A stretch of DNA of 42,354 nucleotides from Pirellula sp. (lineage in GTDB: Bacteria > Planctomycetota > Planctomycetia > Pirellulales > Pirellulaceae): the NCBI GenBank assembly GCA_021299695.1, contig JAJTEK010000042.1, positions 1-42,354 on the forward strand. The letters are read 5' to 3'. Positions 25,374 to 31,926 of this stretch are shown one piece after another. A program made the translations under genes and the position numbers. Every line of letters begins with the position of its first letter. The first letter of the stretch is position 1. Below the pieces are notes generated by a model. It was not told where the DNA came from, searched no databases, and saw only the letters and a list, made by a program, of their open reading frames with translations.

Positions 25374-26603
25374 CTAAAGAGGCTCGGTTAAGATGAATTC
25401 GATGCGTCGGTTGGCCGCCCGACCGCTCGGCGACTGGTTGTCCATCAGCGGTCCCTCCGAACCGTTCGAGCGAATCGTCACGCCGCTGGAATTCCAACCA
25501 CCACGCGACACGAAATATCGCATCACCGCATCGGCTTGCTGGGATGTCAATTGCTCCGCACTGCCTGCCACAGAAAGGGCATTCGTCGAGTTGTCGGTGT
25601 AGGAGTCGATCAGAAGCTGCGCATTGGGCGATGCAGTCCGCAGGGCATTGCTGACTCGCTCCAAAAGCGATCCTGCACTGGCCGTCCACTGCGAACTGCC
25701 CGGTTGAAACAACTGGTCGGCCGGAATCCGAACACGCAAACTCGTCCCATTGGTTTCGACCGGGTACCCCAAGGATCGAAGCGGTTCGATCGATGAAGCA
25801 CCCCCCAAACTTACAGAACCACCCGAACCGGGGGGGCCACTGGTATTGGCCGTGAGCCGAGCACCGCTGCGTTGCGACGGGTTTTGAGACGGATTTTGAA
25901 GCGAGCTTTTCGGTGGAACTGAAGAAGGCGAAGGCAGAGCCGGGGACGATGTGGCTAAAGAACTTACCCCAGGCAAGGCCGGTGGACCCGCAATCGGCGA
26001 ACTCGAAGGAGCCGGTCGCGCTGCGGCGATCCTAGCTTGCTGCAACTGCGCAGACATATCCCCGAGCTGCTGTTGCATCAAGTCGGATCGCTCGCGATAA
26101 GTCTGAACCTGCTGCTGGGACTGGGCAAGCTGGCTATGAAGCTGGCGGTTGTTCTCGTCGAGCAATTTGGCCCGCCGCTCCAGTTCGGAAATCTGCGCCG
26201 CGTATCCAAAGCCCGTCGGATCACTGGCCGGATTGGCAGTTCCGCTCGGGAACCCAAATGCCGATGCGATCGATGAAGTCCCTGCGGATGGTGTTGCTGG
26301 CTGAGGTACCGGTGCTGCTGCCTGCGGGGATCCAGAATATGGCGATCCAGAATACGGCGATCCAGAATACGGTGCGGAGGGTCCGACCGAAGCGCCCTCA
26401 GGAGGGACCATCGGTGCGCCAGGACTATATGGACGCAGGTAACTCGGAGCAGATCCGAGCAAGTTAGGTTGGCTCTTCTGGCAACCGAGCCATCCCGACA
26501 TGCACAGAAAAAGCATGCAAGAAAAAACCGCAACGCGAACCCGATTGGCATCCGGGCCACTTGCTATCTCGGCTCGCTGTAATTCGCATTGGTTTCTTGC
26601 CAT
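25374..26603 (-). CDS. OmpA-domain lipoprotein with coiled coil
   Basis: 409 aa from the ATG at 26603; the frame is open to 26666 and the start is uncertain. The signal peptide ends at a lipobox MSGWLGC. A Pro/Ser/Gly-rich linker contains SPYSG repeats, then a coiled coil of about 60 residues follows (ISELERRAKLLDENNRQLHS to MQQQLGDMSAQLQQARI). A second low-complexity linker leads to a C-terminal OmpA-like domain (last 130 residues) with LLIDSYTDNST and GRAANRRIEFIL. The family's peptidoglycan-contacting LSxxRAxxV helix reads LTSQQADAV, so the usual Arg is replaced by Gln. It probably anchors the outer membrane to the wall. It is divergent from the flagellar cluster. Confidence 0.82.
   Translation of the reverse strand: MARNQCELQRAEIASGPDANRVRVAVFSCMLFLCMSGWLGCQKSQPNLLGSAPSYLRPYSPGAPMVPPEGASVGPSAPYSGSPYSGSPYSGSPQAAAPVPQPATPSAGTSSIASAFGFPSGTANPASDPTGFGYAAQISELERRAKLLDENNRQLHSQLAQSQQQVQTYRERSDLMQQQLGDMSAQLQQARIAAARPAPSSSPIAGPPALPGVSSLATSSPALPSPSSVPPKSSLQNPSQNPSQRSGARLTANTSGPPGSGGSVSLGGASSIEPLRSLGYPVETNGTSLRVRIPADQLFQPGSSQWTASAGSLLERVSNALRTASPNAQLLIDSYTDNSTNALSVAGSAEQLTSQQADAVMRYFVSRGGWNSSGVTIRSNGSEGPLMDNQSPSGRAANRRIEFILTEPL
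26329..26373. repeat. 15-bp tandem repeat, three units, in the OmpA-domain gene
   Basis: Three near-identical units GATCCAGAATACGGC (one base varies in each of two copies), encoding the SPYSG repeats in the linker of the minus-strand lipoprotein. Confidence 0.9.
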
Positions 26604-26764
26604 GCACTTGCATAGCAACAACTCCAAACCCTTCGCAACCCCAATCGAATCCCCGAACGCTAGCATAACGAGTTTCCCTCTAGCGTTTCGGAACGGGTTT
26701 CCGCTACAACTCGACGCGAAGTCTTTTTTTGATCCCCCCTACGAGCAATGATGGCAAGTCGCTG

Positions 26765-27814
26765 ATGGAAGCTTCGACCGAACATCGAATTCGCCTGCTT
26801 GCAATCGCCATCGATGGGTTGGATTCGGTCGATGCTGCGCTGCTGCTCGAGTGCTTGCCCGAGTCGATCTCAACTCGGGTCGGTCAGTCGCTCAAAGACC
26901 TTGGAGAAATCTCCCCACACGAACGCCGATTGGCGATCGAAACGATCGAAGGTCTGATGGCCTCGGTGCCCGAGTCCGAACACCCCGAGTCCGAGCATCC
27001 CGAGACCGAATACGCCGAGTCCGAACACCCCGCGACGACAGTAAACCAAAATCGCTCTGCGTTCCATGCTGCCAAGCTTCATGCTGCCGATATCGATTCG
27101 AGAGAACATCCCCAGCAATCCGCATCCACAAAAGTCGACCGACTGGCTTCGAACGACTCAGTCCCACGATCGCTCCTGCTCGAATCCCAACCGATCGAGG
27201 TGGTTGCAAGTGTTCTGAGCGAACAGAGACCCATCATCATTGCGACGGTCCTGAGGCATGTCCCAAGCCGACTCGGGCAGTCGATCGTTCAACGGCTCGA
27301 AATCGGATTGGCTAAGGCCGCCTTGGATTGGATCCCCAAGTTGTCGCCGACACCGGAGTTGGTGCTCGATGAGGTTCTTTCAGGGATCGAATCGCAAGTC
27401 CTTCAACTCCGCAGCGCCAATGAGAGTCGGGACCAAGGAGACGAGAAGATGCGTGAGTTGCTCTCGGTGCTCAAGGTCTCCGAAGAGGTCCCGACGTTGA
27501 ATTTCGAAGAGCTGAACGGACCGACCAGCAGCCCTAGCATCAGCGCGATCCCTCAAGCGTACTTGGCACCATCGACCACCGGCCCGGTCTCCACAGACCC
27601 CGCCACAGCTTTCGTGATTCCGCTGCATCGCAAAACGGATCGCGAGGAATTGCTCGCTGAACTCTTGGGCCTCGACGATTTGGATTTGCTGCGAGTCCTC
27701 TACAGCCATAGCATCGACGATGTGAAGCGATTTCTTGCCGGAGCCAACAAGGCGATGCGTTCGCGGATCGAAAAGCTCACTCCTCCAAACGCTCTGAAAC
27801 GACACCGCCCATGA
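26765..27814 (+). CDS. fliG: Divergent FliG-like flagellar switch protein
   Basis: 349 aa from the ATG at 26765; a TTG at 26729 is also in frame. The FliG identity rests on position (directly before fliH, fliI and fliJ) and on two FliG-like stretches: ESQPIEVVASVLSEQRPIIIATVLRHVP (about 140-167), resembling the middle domain HPQTIA...VL..LP, and ELLGLDDLDLLRVLYSHSIDDVKRFLAGANKAMRSRIEKL near the C-terminus, resembling the torque-helix region. The N-terminal domain (about 1-67) is followed by a repeat-rich acidic linker (PESEHPESEHPETEYAESEH). The protein ends about 12 residues after the C-terminal match, so the last helices of FliG-C appear absent. The stop overlaps the fliH ATG (ATGA). Confidence 0.7.
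   Translation: MEASTEHRIRLLAIAIDGLDSVDAALLLECLPESISTRVGQSLKDLGEISPHERRLAIETIEGLMASVPESEHPESEHPETEYAESEHPATTVNQNRSAFHAAKLHAADIDSREHPQQSASTKVDRLASNDSVPRSLLLESQPIEVVASVLSEQRPIIIATVLRHVPSRLGQSIVQRLEIGLAKAALDWIPKLSPTPELVLDEVLSGIESQVLQLRSANESRDQGDEKMRELLSVLKVSEEVPTLNFEELNGPTSSPSISAIPQAYLAPSTTGPVSTDPATAFVIPLHRKTDREELLAELLGLDDLDLLRVLYSHSIDDVKRFLAGANKAMRSRIEKLTPPNALKRHRP
26969..27028. repeat. 15-bp tandem repeat, four units, in the FliG-like gene
   Basis: Four 15-bp units of the type CCCGAGTCCGAACAC, encoding PESEH, PESEH, PETEY and AESEH in the linker between the N-terminal and middle domains. Confidence 0.9.
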
Positions 27815-28620
27815 ATTGCAGCCCGAGCCATCGCTGCGAATTCCAGCCTAGCCGCACACCTATCCGTCCGCATACCCCTTTGAACCTTTTCCGCAGGACT
27901 AAAGTATTCGGCATGGCATCGATCCTCAAACCCAAATCGTTTTTCGGATCCAGAACGACGACCGCCGAAACCGAAGCGATCGTTCCGGCAATCGGCTCGC
28001 AAAACGCTACTCCCAATCCGAAGAACCCCGGGTCTCTGGCAAGCTCCTCTGAGCCGATGATCGCCCAAGCCCGCGCGATTCTCGAACAGTGCCAAAAGGA
28101 TTGCGAGCAATTGCGTGAAACCACCCGAAGGGAGGCCGTCGAGGAGGGTAGGGCGGTGATCGATCAACTGGCCAAACAGCGCGCAGAAATCCTCGTTGAA
28201 GAACGGATCTCCGATATCGTCGCACGGGTCGATTCGATCTGCTTGGCACTCGAAAACGCCACCCAACAATGGCTTCGCGAATGGCAGCACGAAACAGTCT
28301 CTCTGGCGATCAAGATCTCCGAAAAACTGCTTGTCCGTCAGATCGAAAGCGATCCGACGATCCTGCTTCAATGGATCGAAGAGATGGTCCGATTGGTCCA
28401 GAGCCAACGCCGAATGACGATCAAACTCAGCTCGGCCGATGCGATGAAGTTATCCGAAGCCTTGCCCGCCTTGATCGAACGATTATCCCCTGGGATGGAA
28501 TTCCAGATCATTGATGATCCGAACCTGCAGGACTGCAGCGTGGTTTTGCAGACTCCGGATACCACTCTGGATCGTTCGCTGCGCACGCAGCTCGAACGCT
28601 TGGAGCAGGAGCTCGCCTAA
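27811..28620 (+). CDS. fliH: FliH-like flagellar assembly protein
   Basis: 269 aa from an ATG that overlaps the fliG stop (ATGA). An alternative ATG at 27913 would give 235 aa; the 34 extra residues look poorly conserved (Arg/Pro/Cys-rich), so the shorter form is possible. The central region is a long helix (AQARAILEQCQKDCEQLRETTRREAVEEGRAVIDQLAKQRAEI), and the C-terminal half matches the FliH/YscL globular region (LAIKISEKLLVRQIESDPTILLQWIEEMVRLV ... DDPNLQDCSVVLQTPDTTLDRSL). FliH binds and regulates the FliI ATPase of the flagellar export apparatus. The next gene, fliI, starts immediately after its stop codon. Confidence 0.85.
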   Translation: MNCSPSHRCEFQPSRTPIRPHTPLNLFRRTKVFGMASILKPKSFFGSRTTTAETEAIVPAIGSQNATPNPKNPGSLASSSEPMIAQARAILEQCQKDCEQLRETTRREAVEEGRAVIDQLAKQRAEILVEERISDIVARVDSICLALENATQQWLREWQHETVSLAIKISEKLLVRQIESDPTILLQWIEEMVRLVQSQRRMTIKLSSADAMKLSEALPALIERLSPGMEFQIIDDPNLQDCSVVLQTPDTTLDRSLRTQLERLEQELA

Positions 28621-29973
28621 GTGACCCAAACACCCTTTGCCGAAATCGCATCGAGGCTCCCGAGCCTTGCAAAAAGCTCCGATTGGAACGGTGCAATCCA
28701 GCGTTTCATTCCCTACCGTGTCCAGGGCCGTGTCTGCTTGCTCCAAGGCGGGATCATCGCAGTCGATGGATTGCCGCTAGCCATCGGATCGGTAACCCGG
28801 ATCCTACGACAGGGGCACAGTCCGTTGGAGGCCGAGGTCATCGGATTCGATAAGGGGCGGACCCTCCTGGCTGCCTTGGATTCCCTCGAAGGAGTCCGCG
28901 CCGGGGATCCCGTGGAGCTCACGCAGTCCTGCCGATCGATCAAAGTCTCCGAAGAATTGTGCGGTCGAGTCTTGGACGCAACAGGAACCCCGATCGACCA
29001 CGCAGGATCGATGGGCTCTGGCAGACGCGTCTTTTGCGAAGCTCCCCCGGTGAGTCCTTTATCCAGAAAGCCTATCCGAACCGGATTATCTACCGGTGTT
29101 CGGTCCATCGATACGCTCCTGAGCGTCGGCCAGGGCCAACGTTTGGGGATCTTCTCGGCTGCCGGAGTAGGCAAAAGCACGCTCCTTGGGATGCTCGCAC
29201 GCGGGACCCAGGCGGACTATGTGGTCATCGGATTGATCGGTGAGCGGGGCAGGGAAGTCCGCGATTTTCTGGAAAACGATTTAGGGCCCCAGGGCCAGGC
29301 GCGTTCGATTACGGTCGTCGCTACAAGCGACCAATCGGCATCGAAACGAATCCTCGCTGCCAAGACAGCAACGGCGATCGCCGAGTCGCTTCGGGATCAA
29401 GGCAAATCGGTCCTGTTGCTCATGGACTCCCTGACTCGCTTTGCCACGGCCCAACGCGAGATCGGTCTTGCCGCCGGCGAGGCACCCACGACCCGCGGAT
29501 ACCCGACGAGCGTCTTCTCGTCCCTGTCGCATTTGGTCGAACGCGCTGGCAACAGCGCTCGAGGTTCGATCACGGCGATCTATACCGTTTTGGTCGAAGG
29601 GGACGACAACAACGAACCGATCAGCGATGCCGTCCGAGGATTCCTCGACGGGCATATCGTCCTTTCCAAGTCCCTTGCCGATGGTGGGCAATATCCTGCT
29701 ATCGATGTTTTGAGAAGCCTGAGCCGACTCCAGCACCAGTTGCTCGACCCTGACCAAATCGCTCTGGCAAACGAACTGCGCAAATGGCTCTCGATCTACG
29801 ATGAGCATCGCGAACTCATTCAGATCGGGGCCTATCGCTCGGGCTCCAACCCCCAAATCGATCGTGCGATTGCGATCAAACCACGGATCGAGGGGTTCCT
29901 AGCGCAATCCCGCGATGCGATCATGCCCTGGGATGATTCGTGGGAAAGACTGCGGATCCTCGTCGGCAGTTAA
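28621..29973 (+). CDS. fliI: Flagellum-specific export ATPase
   Basis: 450 aa, related to the F1 beta subunit. Walker A is SAAGVGKST (179-187), followed by IGERGREVRDFLEND, Walker B LLLMDSLTRFA, and AQREIGLAAGEAPTTRGYPTSVFSSL, a segment strongly conserved in FliI and type III secretion ATPases. The flagellar assignment comes from neighbours (FliG-like, FliH, FliJ). It powers unfolding or delivery of export substrates at the cytoplasmic gate. The GTG start lies right after the fliH stop, with AGGAG about 10 bp upstream inside fliH. Confidence 0.93.
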   Translation: MTQTPFAEIASRLPSLAKSSDWNGAIQRFIPYRVQGRVCLLQGGIIAVDGLPLAIGSVTRILRQGHSPLEAEVIGFDKGRTLLAALDSLEGVRAGDPVELTQSCRSIKVSEELCGRVLDATGTPIDHAGSMGSGRRVFCEAPPVSPLSRKPIRTGLSTGVRSIDTLLSVGQGQRLGIFSAAGVGKSTLLGMLARGTQADYVVIGLIGERGREVRDFLENDLGPQGQARSITVVATSDQSASKRILAAKTATAIAESLRDQGKSVLLLMDSLTRFATAQREIGLAAGEAPTTRGYPTSVFSSLSHLVERAGNSARGSITAIYTVLVEGDDNNEPISDAVRGFLDGHIVLSKSLADGGQYPAIDVLRSLSRLQHQLLDPDQIALANELRKWLSIYDEHRELIQIGAYRSGSNPQIDRAIAIKPRIEGFLAQSRDAIMPWDDSWERLRILVGS

Positions 29974-29987
29974 CCCAACTCGAATCG

Positions 29988-30440
29988 ATGCCCCGTGAAA
30001 ATCCACATTCCGGTCTGCTCAAGATCCGCCGATGGCAGAGGGATCAATCCGTTGCGTCGGTCCAGAGCACCCAGAGAGAAATACAAATGCTTGCTGAGCG
30101 AATCGACGCCTTGAGCGAATCGATCACCCAGTGGAGCCAAGCGCGCAGAAAATTGCAGGCAGGGGTCGTCAAACTTGAGCAATGGCGAGAGAACGAACTC
30201 TATCGAAACGGCTTGCTCGATCAAAAGCGGACGCTGGTCGAACAATTGGCCGTCGTCCAAGTAAAACTCGAGCAGCAGCGAGCCGTTCTTTTGGAACACG
30301 AGCTGGAACTCAAACAGGTCGAGAAACTAATCGAACAGGCCGAGTCGACGCTCGATGCCCATCGATTGGCCACCGAACAAGCCTCCCTCGATGAATGGTC
30401 CGGAGTTCAAGCGAGGATCTCGCGAACCACTCGACCGTGA
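29988..30440 (+). CDS. fliJ: FliJ-like coiled-coil flagellar export protein
   Basis: 150 aa from the ATG at 29988, 15 bp after fliI; a GTG at 29940 is also in frame and overlaps fliI. The whole protein is predicted as two long antiparallel helices with heptad-like spacing (SVASVQSTQREIQMLAERI and LAVVQVKLEQQRAVLLEHEL), matching FliJ in length (about 147 aa) and in gene order after fliI. FliJ links FliI to the export gate FlhA and escorts chaperones. Sequence similarity in this family is low, so position is the main evidence. The 3' end overlaps the convergent DUF1501 gene by 34 bp. Confidence 0.75.
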   Translation: MPRENPHSGLLKIRRWQRDQSVASVQSTQREIQMLAERIDALSESITQWSQARRKLQAGVVKLEQWRENELYRNGLLDQKRTLVEQLAVVQVKLEQQRAVLLEHELELKQVEKLIEQAESTLDAHRLATEQASLDEWSGVQARISRTTRP

Positions 30441-31852
30441 ACATCGGTAAGTCGAAAGTCTCGGCCCGCGTACCGATAAGTCAGCTTCTCATGATCGAAA
30501 CCCATCAGGTGTAGGATCGTCGCATGGAGATCGTGGACGCTCGTCGGGGACTCCTGGGCTCGAAAACCAAACTCATCGGTCGCCCCATGCACGCATCCGC
30601 CCCGAATTCCGCCACCAGCAAGCCACACGGAAAAACCCCAATGGTTGTGGTCTCGCCCCGACCCCCCTTCGGATACCGGGGTGCGTCCGAACTCGCCCCC
30701 CCAAAGCACTAACGTATCCTCGAGCATACCGAGCCGTTTGAGATCGGTCAGAAATGCGCTGATGGGTTGGTCGATCTCGCCACAGTTGGTCCTCAGGTTC
30801 TTCTCGATGTCGCCATGATGGTCCCAAGGTTGGCCAGCACCATGCCACAGTTGCACGTAGCGCACTCCTCGCTCCAGAAGCCGTCGAGCCATCAAGGTCT
30901 GGCGTCCATGGACGGTATCTCCATAAAGCTCTCGGATCTCCTTGGGCTCCCTGGAAACATCGAACGCTTCGGAAGCTTGTGTCTGCATCCGGAAAGCGAG
31001 TTCAAAGGACTCGATCCGGGATTCAAGTCGCGAGTCGACCGAGGCTGCCGCACTTTGCATGGCCAGTTGCCGAAGCAATTTCAATTGACGAGCTTGAGCG
31101 TCCAAGTTCGCATGGGGACTTCGAATGTTCTCGATCAGTTTCTCGACCTCGGTGTGCTTGGGATCGACGAACGTGCCTTGGAACGCACCCGGCAAAAAAC
31201 CGCTCTGCCAGTTGGCGGTGTCCTTGATCGGATAACCACCCGGACACATCGCCAAGAATCCTGGCAGATTTTGGTTTTCAGTACCTAGACCATACATCAA
31301 CCAAGAGCCTAGGCTCGGGCGCGATTGCACCGAGTCGCCGCAGTTCATGAGCATCAGCGATGGCTCATGGTTGGGGACTTGAGCAACCATCGATCGAATC
31401 ACCGCAATGTTGTCTGCATGCTCAGCGGTTTTTTGAAAAAGTTCGCTGATCTCCAAACCGCTTTGCCCGTACTTCTTAAATGCAAAGGGACTCGGTAAGG
31501 CACCTCCGGTGCGACGCTCAGTCAGGTAACTCGTCGGAATTGGCTTACCGGCATACTCAAGGAGTTTGGGTTTCGGGTCGAAGGTATCGACATGCGAAGG
31601 CCCCCCGTTGAGAAAGAAATGGACCATTCGCTTGGCTTTCGGCGCAAAGTGCGGCGCATGGGCCCGTAGCGAATTGCCGGTCGTTTGCGTTTCCATACCA
31701 CCCTGCAATGCACCATTGGGTACAGAGGGATCCTGTCCAAACGAAAATTCGTTGAGCAATGGAACTAGGCCGAGCATCCCCAATCCCATCCCTGAGGATC
31801 GGAGCAGGTCGCGTCGTGAAGTAAGCATCTCGAGAGGGGCTCTAGGGTCCAT
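30407..31852 (-). CDS. DUF1501 protein with Tat-type signal
   Basis: 481 aa (alternative ATG at 31828). The N-terminus has the twin-arginine type SRRDLLRSSGMGLGMLGLVPLL. The body fits DUF1501, a family related to the alkaline phosphatase/sulfatase fold and abundant in planctomycetes: MVHFFLNGGPSHVDTFDPKP (near residues 70-90), SLGSWLMYGLGTENQNLPGF, WDHHGDIEKNLRTNCGEIDQPI and VLWGGEFGRTPVSEG with DHNHWGFSVWLAGGGIRGG. It is usually encoded next to a PSD1/DUF1549/DUF1553 cytochrome protein, as here (62 bp downstream of it on the same strand). Role unknown; possibly polysaccharide or sulfate-ester metabolism in the periplasm. Confidence 0.92.
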   Translation of the reverse strand: MDPRAPLEMLTSRRDLLRSSGMGLGMLGLVPLLNEFSFGQDPSVPNGALQGGMETQTTGNSLRAHAPHFAPKAKRMVHFFLNGGPSHVDTFDPKPKLLEYAGKPIPTSYLTERRTGGALPSPFAFKKYGQSGLEISELFQKTAEHADNIAVIRSMVAQVPNHEPSLMLMNCGDSVQSRPSLGSWLMYGLGTENQNLPGFLAMCPGGYPIKDTANWQSGFLPGAFQGTFVDPKHTEVEKLIENIRSPHANLDAQARQLKLLRQLAMQSAAASVDSRLESRIESFELAFRMQTQASEAFDVSREPKEIRELYGDTVHGRQTLMARRLLERGVRYVQLWHGAGQPWDHHGDIEKNLRTNCGEIDQPISAFLTDLKRLGMLEDTLVLWGGEFGRTPVSEGGSGRDHNHWGFSVWLAGGGIRGGCVHGATDEFGFRAQESPTSVHDLHATILHLMGFDHEKLTYRYAGRDFRLTDVHGRVVREILA

Positions 31853-31871
31853 AAAGGGGCCTGTGCAGTGT

Positions 31872-31926
31872 GAGTCGATGTTGTTTCAGTCGATGTGGTT
31901 TGAGTCGATGTGGTTTAGTCGATGTA
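31872..31926. repeat. 15-bp tandem repeat spanning the PSD1 gene stop
   Basis: About 3.7 units of GAGTCGATGTGGTTT on the plus strand. The last partial unit covers the stop codon of the PSD1 protein (31915-31917); the others lie in the 62-bp gap before DUF1501. The array is therefore mostly outside coding sequence. Confidence 0.9.

Noticed and set aside
30000-30440. Gene after fliI as a generic coiled-coil protein unrelated to flagella
   Set aside because: Length, all-helical heptad pattern and position directly after fliI fit FliJ better.
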